The notes beneath the pieces are model-generated. The model searched no databases. It had not been told where the DNA came from and saw only the letters and a list, made by a program, of their open reading frames with translations. Below are positions 57,341 through 64,000 of a DNA stretch of 64,000 nucleotides, one piece after another; the stretch's first letter is position 1, and every line of letters starts with the position of its first letter. A program made the translations under genes and the position numbers. The DNA comes from Flavobacterium turcicum (GTDB lineage Bacteria > Bacteroidota > Bacteroidia > Flavobacteriales > Flavobacteriaceae), in assembly GCF_011365745.1 (NCBI RefSeq), contig NZ_JAAOBY010000003.1, positions 1-64,000 of the forward strand, given 5' to 3'.

Positions 57341-58036
57341 TTATTGTATTTTATGTAGTAATTTATTTTTCAAGATTTCAACTCCTTTTGATGCAATTTC
57401 AGGAATTACTTGCAGTTGATTTCTCAAATTCGGAATCTTAATCGGTTTGGGATCGATGTAAAACAGTGGTGTTGTCACTTTCGTAAAATCAATCAAACCT
57501 GCCGCTGGATACACTTGTAACGAGGTGCCTATCACGGCAAAATAATCAGCAGTTTCTGTAATTAAAACAGCTTCTTCAAGTGCAGGAACTTCTTCGCCAA
57601 ACCATACAATGTGCGGGCGCAATTGATTTTGATTTTCATCAAAGTCGCCAAAATTCAAATCTTCGGTCCAGTTTAATATATAATCAGGGTTGCGCGTACT
57701 ACGCACTTTCAACAATTCCCCGTGCAGGTGCAATACTTGCGTACTGCCAGCACGCTCGTGCAAATCATCTACATTTTGAGTGATGATGTGCACATTAAAT
57801 TCCGACTCCAATTCTGCTAAAATATAATGAGCAGCGTTCGGAGTAACCTCTTTGAGCTGTCGGCGTCTTTGGTTGTAAAAATCAAGTACCAAAGCCGGAT
57901 TTTTATGCCAACCTTCGGGCGTGGCCACATCTTGAACGTTATGCCCTTCCCAGAGTCCATCACTATCCCGAAACGTTTTAATACCACTTTCCGCACTAAT
58001 TCCAGCGCCAGTCAAAACTACTAATTTCTTTTTCAT
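57341..58036 (-). CDS. cobB: Sirtuin NAD-dependent protein deacylase without zinc cysteines
   Basis: Removes acyl groups from lysines with NAD. GAGISAESGIKTFRD, TQNVDDLHERAG, the catalytic histidine in LHLHGEL (His105), GTSLQVYPAAGL are intact. Tyr54 and Arg57 in FYNQRRRQ match the pair that recognises succinyl- and malonyl-lysine in SIRT5 and CobB. The protein has no cysteine at all, so the four-cysteine zinc ribbon of most sirtuins is missing and its place is taken by a short loop (RSTRNPDYILNW). 231 residues. Named cobB by similarity only. Confidence 0.92.
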   Translation of the reverse strand: MKKKLVVLTGAGISAESGIKTFRDSDGLWEGHNVQDVATPEGWHKNPALVLDFYNQRRRQLKEVTPNAAHYILAELESEFNVHIITQNVDDLHERAGSTQVLHLHGELLKVRSTRNPDYILNWTEDLNFGDFDENQNQLRPHIVWFGEEVPALEEAVLITETADYFAVIGTSLQVYPAAGLIDFTKVTTPLFYIDPKPIKIPNLRNQLQVIPEIASKGVEILKNKLLHKIQ

Positions 58037-58050
58037 GTTCTATTTTTTTT

Positions 58051-58146
58051 GGGCGTGTTCGCCGTGGCGACCGGGCTTTCTGCTCTATCTTTATGGGCTA
58101 AAAAAGCCCATAAAGGATGCCGCGTCAATCCCTCACGCAAATCCCG
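58051..58146. repeat. Palindromic intergenic element, family B, copy 2
   Basis: GGGCGTGTTCGCCGTGGCGACC, then a perfect 11-base hairpin CTTTATGGGCT (58089-58099) / AGCCCATAAAG (58105-58115), then GGATGCCGCGTCAATCCCTCACGCAAATCCCG. Its right block, read in reverse complement (TTTGCGTGAGGGATTG), matches the left block of the element at 3389-3508. Confidence 0.65.
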
Positions 58147-58233
58147 TAAGTGTACTTTTTTTTTCTTTTAAAGTACAATCGGTAAGAGACTAATACTAGC
58201 TGTTCTTTAAAAGATAAAACTAGTCTTTTTTAC

Positions 58234-58241
58234 TATTTTTG
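58234..58241 (+). promoter_or_regulatory. -7 box TATTTTTG of the TrmH-type gene
   Basis: Perfect match ending 17 bases before the ATG at 58259. Confidence 0.6.
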
Positions 58242-58258
58242 CCAAAAAATAATCCCAC

Positions 58259-58921
58259 ATGATCGATTTAAAATATCTCGAGTTTCTTGAAAATATCCTC
58301 ACAAATAATCGCAAAGAGAAATTCCTTAAAGTATTGCAAAACAGAACCAAACATTTTACCATAGCTGTTGAGGATGTGTTCCAGATGCACAATACTAGTG
58401 CTGTTATGCGCAGTTGCGAGGTTTTTGGAATTCAAGAACTGAACGTAATTGAACAGCGTTACGGAAAAAGTATCGATAAAGAAATTGCCATGGGAGCCCA
58501 AAAATGGGTTGACATTAACACGTTTGACAGTGTAACCACTTGTGTGGACACTTTAAAAAATAAAGGCTACCAAATCATTGCTACCACGCCACATGATAAC
58601 GATTGTTTGATGGAAGATTTTGATATATCTAAACCCAGCGCCTTATTTTTTGGCACCGAACGCGATGGTTTATCTGAGGAAATCTTGCAACGTGCCGACG
58701 GTTATTTAAAAATTCCCATGGTGGGTTTCACCGAAAGTTTGAATATCTCCGTTTCGGCTGCAATCATTATCCAAAATTTAACCAATAGATTGCGAAGTTC
58801 TACTATTGATTGGCACTTAACCGAAAATGAAATCCTAGAAAAACGTTTGGCTTGGGCCAAAAATTCTATTAAAGATATCAAAAGAATTGAAAAACGGTAT
58901 TTTGAAGAGAATCCTTCCTAA
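58259..58921 (+). CDS. TrmH-family (SpoU) RNA 2'-O-methyltransferase
   Basis: A 220-residue SPOUT methylase. N-terminal helices (EFLENILTNNRKEKFLKVLQNRTKHFTIAVEDVFQMHNTSAVMRSCEVFG compressed here to its ends) lead into the three SpoU motifs: HNTSAVMRSCEVFGI, LFFGTERDGLSEEI and IPMVGFTESLNISVSAAI. The N-terminal NRT region and HNxSAVxR favour tRNA Gm18 methylation (TrmH) over the rRNA enzyme RlmB, but the target is inferred. Single gene. Confidence 0.9.
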   Translation: MIDLKYLEFLENILTNNRKEKFLKVLQNRTKHFTIAVEDVFQMHNTSAVMRSCEVFGIQELNVIEQRYGKSIDKEIAMGAQKWVDINTFDSVTTCVDTLKNKGYQIIATTPHDNDCLMEDFDISKPSALFFGTERDGLSEEILQRADGYLKIPMVGFTESLNISVSAAIIIQNLTNRLRSSTIDWHLTENEILEKRLAWAKNSIKDIKRIEKRYFEENPS

Positions 58922-59003
58922 GTCAAAACCAAAAAAAAACGAGTAAAAAAATATAGCTACACAGATAACTTCTCTTTTAAAGCTACCCCTGAATTTGATC
59001 TTT

Positions 59004-59918
59004 TTAATGGAAACTTTTACGATAGGAAGTAGGGGTGAAAGTCGTTTTGTTTTTAAATAATTTACTAAAAGATTGCGGATACTCAAACCCTAGTGCATAA
59101 GCAATTTCACTGCTGCTCAGATTAGTCGTGGTTAAAATATGTTTGGCTTTTTCAATAATTTGATTGTGAATGTGTTGCTGGGTATTTTGACCTGTTGTAC
59201 TCCGTAACATATCACTTAAATAAGCAGCGGAAACATGTAGTTGTACTGCTAATTCTTCAACAGTTGGGATTTTAGTTACTGTCTCTGGGGCAAAATGGCG
59301 CGTAAGCAGCAGTTCAAATTGACTGAGTAAGTCGTTCGAAGCCATTTTTCGGGAAATAAATTGTCTGTTGTAAAATCGGTTAGCGTAGCTAAGTAACAAT
59401 TCTAGGTTAGACACCAAAACATCCTGGCTAAAACGATCTAAACGAGCGTGTATTTCTTTTTTGATGTTGTCTACTATAGATTCTATGGTGCGCTCTTCTT
59501 CCTCTGAAAGATGTAAGGCTTCGTTTTCCTCGTAGCTGAAATACCCATAATTTTTAATGACTTTCCCCAAAGGATATGCACGAATCAAATCCGGGTGAAA
59601 GAGTAAAGACCATCCGTCTTGGTTTATATTTTCGGCGTTATCCAGTCCTATAATTTGGTTGGGTGCAATGAATGACATGCTGCCTGAATCAAAATCATAG
59701 GTGTTTTTACCATATTTTAATTGCCCTTTAAAGCTTCTTTTAATAGAAATATTGTAGAAATTTAAGTTTAGTTTATCGTTAGTCGTCGTATTGAATTCTG
59801 AGGTTGAAGCATGATCAATCACGGTAATCAAAGGATTCAAAGGACTAGAAAGGCCTAAAAAGTCGTGTAATTTTTGTACCGAGGCAATAGCAATGATATT
59901 TGAGCTGGTATTTTTCAT
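59004..59918 (-). CDS. AraC-family transcriptional regulator
   Basis: About 304 residues. The first 180 form an AraC-type sensing part (YDFDSGSMSFIAPNQIIGLDN), and the last 100 hold the two helix-turn-helix motifs: TVEELAVQLHVSAAYLSDMLRSTTG, and SSEIAYALGFEYPQSFSKLFKNKTTFTPTSYRKSF. The ATG at 59918 is preferred over the TTG six bases before. It lies 48 bases from, and on the same strand as, the aldo/keto reductase gene, which precedes it in transcription; it may control that gene (inference). Confidence 0.92.
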   Translation of the reverse strand: MKNTSSNIIAIASVQKLHDFLGLSSPLNPLITVIDHASTSEFNTTTNDKLNLNFYNISIKRSFKGQLKYGKNTYDFDSGSMSFIAPNQIIGLDNAENINQDGWSLLFHPDLIRAYPLGKVIKNYGYFSYEENEALHLSEEEERTIESIVDNIKKEIHARLDRFSQDVLVSNLELLLSYANRFYNRQFISRKMASNDLLSQFELLLTRHFAPETVTKIPTVEELAVQLHVSAAYLSDMLRSTTGQNTQQHIHNQIIEKAKHILTTTNLSSSEIAYALGFEYPQSFSKLFKNKTTFTPTSYRKSFH

Positions 59919-59971
59919 AGTCAAAACAAGCAGGCAACGCTTTAGGTCGCCTGCATAATTAAATGGTAAAT

Positions 59972-61009
59972 TTAGCTTTTTTGAAAGTCAATTCCAGATC
60001 TTCTGTCCAAAGTCATGATATCAAGCACATTTCCTGGGTATTCTATTGGTAAATCACTTACTTTATTTAATTGGATTAATTCGTCAGGAGTAAATATAAC
60101 ATTTGTAGCTTTAAGATTGTCCTGCAATTGATGAGGTTTTGTAGCTCCGATGATTACAGTACTGACTGCGGGTTGCTGCATGACCCAAGCCAAGGCAAGT
60201 TGTGCAATTGATGTGTTTTTTTCTTCAGCCATAGGCACCAATACGTCTAGCACATCATAAGCTCTTTGCTCGTGAAAAGGAGGGAAGGGAAAACTGTTCA
60301 ATCGGCCTTCGTCTTTCTGACCATTTCTTTTGTATTTTCCCGTGAGTAAACCGCCGCTTAAAGGACTCCAAACCATCATCCCGATTTTTTGGTCTAGCAA
60401 CATGGGTACTATTTCTCGTTCAACATCTCGCACGTCTAAGGAATAATTAACCTGCAATGATGCAAAGCGATCGAGACCATTGTATTGCGAATATGACAAA
60501 CCTTTCATCATTTGCCAAGCACTAAGATTACTTGCTCCAAAATATCGAATTTTACCACTTCGAACCAAATCGTCTAAAGTGCGCAGGGTTTCCTCAATGG
60601 GCGTTAAAGGATCTGCAGTGTGAATTTGGTACAAATCAAGATAATCTGTCCCAAGTCTTTTTAAACTTGCCTCTACTTCTTGGAGAATGTGTTTTTTAGA
60701 AAGTCCCAAGCTGTTGGGCGTCGTTCCTGTTGTACCTCTAACTTTTGTAGCTAGAACCAAATCATTCCTGTCAATTCCCAGATTTTTAATGGCATTACCA
60801 ATCATTATTTCTGAAAGTCCTTCAGAATAAATATTGGCGGTATCAATACAATTTACACCAGCATCAATTGCCATTTTTATTTGTTCATCAACCGCTGTTT
60901 GGTCCAGATTTCCCATGTAACCAAAAAATCCTTTACCGCCATAATTCATAGTGCCTAAACACAAACTCGAAACTTGTAATCCAGTGTTTCCTAAGATATT
61001 GTACTTCAT
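59972..61009 (-). CDS. Aldo/keto reductase
   Basis: A 345-residue NADPH-dependent oxidoreductase with a TIM barrel. The catalytic tetrad is visible: Asp in CIDTANIYSEG together with the tyrosine, Lys in LATKVRG, His in YQIHTADPLTP. The C-terminal GATKPHQLQDNLKA binds NADPH. Similar to the YajO/YakC-like subgroup acting on aldehydes. It is transcribed ahead of the AraC regulator, from a -7 box at 61073-61080. Confidence 0.94.
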   Translation of the reverse strand: MKYNILGNTGLQVSSLCLGTMNYGGKGFFGYMGNLDQTAVDEQIKMAIDAGVNCIDTANIYSEGLSEIMIGNAIKNLGIDRNDLVLATKVRGTTGTTPNSLGLSKKHILQEVEASLKRLGTDYLDLYQIHTADPLTPIEETLRTLDDLVRSGKIRYFGASNLSAWQMMKGLSYSQYNGLDRFASLQVNYSLDVRDVEREIVPMLLDQKIGMMVWSPLSGGLLTGKYKRNGQKDEGRLNSFPFPPFHEQRAYDVLDVLVPMAEEKNTSIAQLALAWVMQQPAVSTVIIGATKPHQLQDNLKATNVIFTPDELIQLNKVSDLPIEYPGNVLDIMTLDRRSGIDFQKS

Positions 61010-61072
61010 TTCTATTTACTTAATGTTAAGCAGCAAAGTTCATCGCTTTTCACATGAAGCTTGTATCCAAAC

Positions 61073-61080
61073 CAAAGTTA
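61073..61080 (-). promoter_or_regulatory. -7 box TAACTTTG of the reductase-regulator unit
   Basis: CAAAGTTA on the plus strand, 64 bases before the reductase ATG. The remaining 170 bases up to 61250 show nothing distinct. Confidence 0.45.
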
Positions 61081-61250
61081 CTTGTGTTCAAAATGAAGTT
61101 GTTTTAGTTTTTCTGAATTTTAAAACTTTAGTGTTTTTGTGAAATTATGATCTATAATAAACACGAGTATCTAGCATGTATGTTTTTTGAAATGGAAATA
61201 AAAACGGGCAGAACGCAAAAAGAGATTTCTTAACCCTCAAGATTTTATTT

Positions 61251-62327
61251 CTATTCGTATTTGATACTTGCATAACCTACCCAGTGTTTTTGAGTAGCTA
61301 TAGCCGTAGTTCCCATACTTAAATCTTCTACTTTTATAAGTTCATGATCAATGCTTGATGCATAATTTAAAAAAGTTCCTTTTAGTGGTTTGTTGGATAA
61401 TGCCAGATTTAATTTAATGGCAAAACTCACTCCAAATGGCACTGAATATCTACCACACCAAACCCATTTATATTCTTTGTAATCTGTATTTTTGACGGTG
61501 TATTCGGTAAAGTTTTTTACTTTTTCTGTACTAATTTCGTTTATTAAACACTTCTCGATAATCTCCATATCCAAAGCCCTAGCTTTTTTGGTGCCTTCAT
61601 CATCAACTCCAAAAGGGGCTAAATCGCCACTCCATTCTTCATTGCCATAATGTACGGCATCGTTCGAAACGACAACTGCTACGTCCTTTCCATACTTAAG
61701 ATGCTTTTCTTTTAAAATTTTTGATACAACATCAGAAAGTGCGTTGCTAATATTGTCAATTGTTTCGTAATTGATGTATGGCACCAGTATCGGAATAATT
61801 TGTAGGTTCTTGTTTTTGCGATGTAAAAAAGGAACTATAGCTTCTAATGAATGTTCTAACTCTTGCATATCGTTATGAACCAGGTAGGAAGATTTTGGAA
61901 GTTTCGCCATGATTTCCGCATTTAAATCAGACACTTTTAAATCACCATAAGGCGATTGCCAATGTGTAAAATCTCCAAAGATGATTTTGTCTTGAAGGGT
62001 AAAGTTGCGAGCGCGATGTGCAACACCAATTAAAATAATTGTGTTGGCATTAATTCCTTTAAGCGATTCGTAATACAACCGCCCGGCGTATTTATAATCG
62101 TCATGCGGACTTATAGCTGCTTTCCATTTCATCTTATTTTTAGAATCCTTAATACCTAAACGGTTATAAATAGAATCTAATTGCCAACTGTATTTTGTAA
62201 AACCAATCGTATCATGAACAGGCCTAACTCTCTTTTCTAGTGCTAATACTGCTGCTGGATTTTTGACATTTTTTTTACTCGTACAACTAAAACAACACAA
62301 ACAAATCAAAATAAATAGTAATCGCAT
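61251..62327 (-). CDS. MEMO-family (AmmeMemoRadiSam protein B-like) lipoprotein
   Basis: 358 residues from the ATG at 62327, with a lipobox (LCCFSC, Cys near residue 15), so it is exported. The core is a MEMO domain: AAISPHDDYKYAG, LIGVAHRARNF, MQELEHSLEAIVPFL, VVVSNDAVHYGNEEW and WVWCGRYSVPFGV correspond to the metal-site histidines, aspartate and cysteine of human MEMO1. In most bacteria such proteins sit in the cytoplasm next to AMMECR1 and radical-SAM genes; neither is here. Possibly an extracytoplasmic metal or redox enzyme. Confidence 0.85.
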   Translation of the reverse strand: MRLLFILICLCCFSCTSKKNVKNPAAVLALEKRVRPVHDTIGFTKYSWQLDSIYNRLGIKDSKNKMKWKAAISPHDDYKYAGRLYYESLKGINANTIILIGVAHRARNFTLQDKIIFGDFTHWQSPYGDLKVSDLNAEIMAKLPKSSYLVHNDMQELEHSLEAIVPFLHRKNKNLQIIPILVPYINYETIDNISNALSDVVSKILKEKHLKYGKDVAVVVSNDAVHYGNEEWSGDLAPFGVDDEGTKKARALDMEIIEKCLINEISTEKVKNFTEYTVKNTDYKEYKWVWCGRYSVPFGVSFAIKLNLALSNKPLKGTFLNYASSIDHELIKVEDLSMGTTAIATQKHWVGYASIKYE

Positions 62328-62348
62328 ATCAAATTTTATTTTAAGCAA

Positions 62349-62609
62349 TTTACGTTAAAAAATGTGATTTGAAAATGGTTGCAATTTTTAGATCTTTTTT
62401 GAAGCTATTGTTTAGTTTAAGATTTGAAGAATGATACTTTGTGACTTTCTCACAAATTACTAAATTGTTAGTAGTGTTTTTGAATACGGTTGTGTAAACA
62501 GCTTGCAAATCCGGGCTATCGGACCTTAGTTTTCGTAGAGTTTTTATTCTTTGTCGGTACGAGTTATACGATTAAGTTAACGCCGGCAGTAGTTGGAATG
62601 TGCTAAAAT
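62349..62609. other. Intergenic gap without clear features
   Basis: About 260 bases. A piece from about 62510 (AATCCGGGCTATCGGACC ... AACGCCGGCAGTAGTTGG) is somewhat GC-richer than its surroundings and might be a decayed palindromic element, but it matches neither family well enough to be called. Confidence 0.3.
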
Positions 62610-63104
62610 TTACCGATTTAGCTTCTCAAGAATATCATTTGCGCGTTCATGATTCAGCCAATCAACAATTCTGATATTATGGCTGCCTTTTTGTATCGTA
62701 ATGGAGTAGTTTGAATTTGAAAATAGAAAATTCATGCGAATAAAATATCTTGTCTTCTCTATGTCAAAATTTACTATGCTAATTTTTCCTATTTCAGATT
62801 TAAGATATTCTTTTGGCTTGTCGAAAAGTTTATTTTTATTCGTGACCTTTATTTTTTCAGGAGAAATCTCTAAAATCACCTTACCGAAAGTATTCCATAA
62901 CCAAATGTAAAGGAAGAGGATAAAGAATCCAAGGAACGGAATTAAAGCAAATATATAATTCATAATAGATAGTAAATACGTATTGCTTGCCGATAAAATT
63001 GGTAATAGAAGAAACATTATTACGATTAAAATTAATAGTATAGGAGGGAATACTATGGCAATAATCCAATTCGGTTTATTTTTTATTATGATAATTTCGG
63101 GCAT
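62610..63104 (-). CDS. Membrane protein with PH-like domain, function unknown
   Basis: 164 residues: two transmembrane helices (about residues 13-36 and 44-69), then an 85-residue beta-rich part, KVILEISPEKIKVTNKNKLFDKPKEYLKSEIGKISIVNFDIEKTRYFIRMNF shortened, resembling bacterial PH-like domains, and a closing helix NHERANDILEKLN. No family recognised. It shares the two-helix plus PH-like layout with the protein at 31439-31861. Confidence 0.7.
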   Translation of the reverse strand: MPEIIIIKNKPNWIIAIVFPPILLILIVIMFLLLPILSASNTYLLSIMNYIFALIPFLGFFILFLYIWLWNTFGKVILEISPEKIKVTNKNKLFDKPKEYLKSEIGKISIVNFDIEKTRYFIRMNFLFSNSNYSITIQKGSHNIRIVDWLNHERANDILEKLNR

Positions 63105-63201
63105 TTTGGTTTATTCGTTTTTTTGTTTTAATTGTTTTTATAACTACAAAAATAATTCGAAAGTTTAACCTCTTAATTAAGGCGGATGTACTTGTTTTAC
63201 A

Positions 63202-63232
63202 TAAAAAAAACGACTTTAAAAAAAGTCGTTTT
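63202..63232 (-). terminator. Terminator of the terminal lipoprotein gene
   Basis: AAAACGACTTT (63207-63217) pairs with AAAGTCGTTTT (63222-63232) over a four-base loop; T-run on the minus strand. Confidence 0.83.
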
Positions 63233-63255
63233 AACTATTCCTCGAAGGAGAAAAA

Positions 63256-63984
63256 TTAAAAATTTGTTTCGCTCTCTAGTTGGATGTCTTTAATGTCGTT
63301 TGGATTCATTTTGTAGCGATACACGCCTTTATCTCCAACAGCAAATAAGGTATTGTCTCGAATTATTACGTCAAAACAATTTTTGTCAATAGCATGAACC
63401 AAAATAGGTTCTACCGGATTTTCGATGTTGAAAATTTTTATTACATCGTCGCAAACCAATAGGTATTTTGCAGTATAAAATCCAATTCCTTTCGGTTGCA
63501 TAAGGTTTCTACTGTGAACTAACTTCGGGTTTCTAAGGTCCTTAGTGTCGTAAACTTGCAAAACGTTTGTATTATTCCCACAAGTAGCGTTTGAATTCAA
63601 TGTTACAAAGGAATGTGTGCTATTGGCAATAACAGGGTCGCAAGCGGTAAAGTGTTGTACACTTGATAATTTGGTTGGGTTTTCAGGATTGCTAATCGAA
63701 TAAATAAACATTCCGTTTCTAGAACCAATAAATAAGTTGTCTCCATAAGCGAACAGCGTTTCGATGTCAAAGCCAATAGGAATATCATTCACTTTAACTG
63801 GTTTTTCGCCATTAATTAGCGAAAAGACATTTAATTTCATGTGGTCTACGCTGTAAAGATAGTTGTCTTTTAGAGCAAAAACAGCGAGTGAGCCGCCTTG
63901 TCCGTTACTATCGTTTGATGCGCTATCACTGTCAGCGCAACTGATTGAAAGTGCTAAAAGGAAAATGAATATAATTTTTTTCAT
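63256..63984 (-). CDS. Lipoprotein with LVIVD-type beta-propeller repeats
   Basis: 242 residues. The leader MKKIIFIFLLALSISC ends in a lipobox (Cys16) followed by a Ser/Asn/Gly-rich linker. The rest repeats a pattern of the LVIVD kind: NLFIGSRNGMFIYSISNPENPTKLSSV, NVLQVYDTKDLRNPKLVHS, KYLLVCDDVIKIFNIENPVEPILVHAI, TLFAVGDKGVYRYKM. Such proteins are surface propellers of unknown function. The start codon lies 16 bases inside the window edge, so upstream neighbours cannot be seen. Confidence 0.82.
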   Translation of the reverse strand: MKKIIFIFLLALSISCADSDSASNDSNGQGGSLAVFALKDNYLYSVDHMKLNVFSLINGEKPVKVNDIPIGFDIETLFAYGDNLFIGSRNGMFIYSISNPENPTKLSSVQHFTACDPVIANSTHSFVTLNSNATCGNNTNVLQVYDTKDLRNPKLVHSRNLMQPKGIGFYTAKYLLVCDDVIKIFNIENPVEPILVHAIDKNCFDVIIRDNTLFAVGDKGVYRYKMNPNDIKDIQLESETNF

Positions 63985-64000
63985 GATTATTTTTTTAAAT

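Noticed and set aside
62510..62605. Third palindromic-element family member
   Set aside because: CCGGGCTATC and GCCGGCAG are suggestive, but the blocks of families A and B do not align.

Overview
The window looks like a chromosomal stretch of a Flavobacterium or a close relative (Bacteroidota, Flavobacteriaceae). The DNA is AT-rich and Shine-Dalgarno sites are hard to see. Many starts instead lie 15-70 bases behind a TAnnTTTG box, the -7 element of the Bacteroidota sigma factor. Gene content agrees: a TonB-dependent receptor paired with a DUF4249 lipoprotein, a PUR-alpha-like DUF3276 protein, a long two-part NusB, a monomeric NADP isocitrate dehydrogenase, a cyclophilin-FKBP fusion, and many QxxQ-type signal peptides. 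No phage, insertion sequence, rRNA operon or CRISPR array is visible.

Layout. 1-30 kb is mostly housekeeping: the 3' part of tRNA-Leu(TAA), a PafA-like phosphatase, lysA, gltBD, sucC, selO, a minus-strand run of small enzymes (Rossmann reductase, DUF1456, dipeptide epimerase, esterase), a TerB-like protein, uvrB, rlmF, a lipoprotein hydrolase, thiamin pyrophosphokinase, the DUF4249/TonB pair, icd, rplS and trmD. 36-62 kb is again core: dual immunophilin, csaA, sulfurtransferase, ABC exporter, amino-acid dehydrogenase, nusB-yajC, pepT, pyrD, an HMG-CoA-lyase-like enzyme, a lipoprotein/DUF5723 pair, guaB, a CPA2 antiporter, purB, a sirtuin, a TrmH-type methylase, an AraC regulator with an aldo/keto reductase, and an exported MEMO-like protein. 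The last kilobases hold small membrane or lipoprotein genes.

Two accessory zones stand out. (1) 28.85-29.65 kb: a four-helix-bundle (23S-IVP/TIGR02436) gene sits between trmD and rplS, bracketed by arrays of 6-7-base CAGT-headed units that point in opposite directions on the two sides. A gene-less miniature with the same CAGTCGC/GCGACTG ends lies at 43.4 kb. (2) 30.7-36.0 kb: a run of small, mostly unrecognised plus-strand genes (TPR, membrane, AbiV-like HEPN with an in-frame amber codon, secreted proteins, an S41 protease). At least three are followed by related, imperfectly palindromic spacers, an arrangement reminiscent of cassettes although no integrase is seen and no classical attC consensus fits. 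Two families of dispersed palindromic intergenic elements also occur, with two copies each.

Functionally the core genes cover glutamate synthesis and nitrogen assimilation (gltBD, amino-acid dehydrogenase), the TCA cycle (sucC, icd), nucleotide synthesis (pyrD, guaB, purB), lysine synthesis (lysA), RNA modification (trmD, rlmF, TrmH-type) and repair (uvrB). All calls come from reading the sequence; no database search was run.
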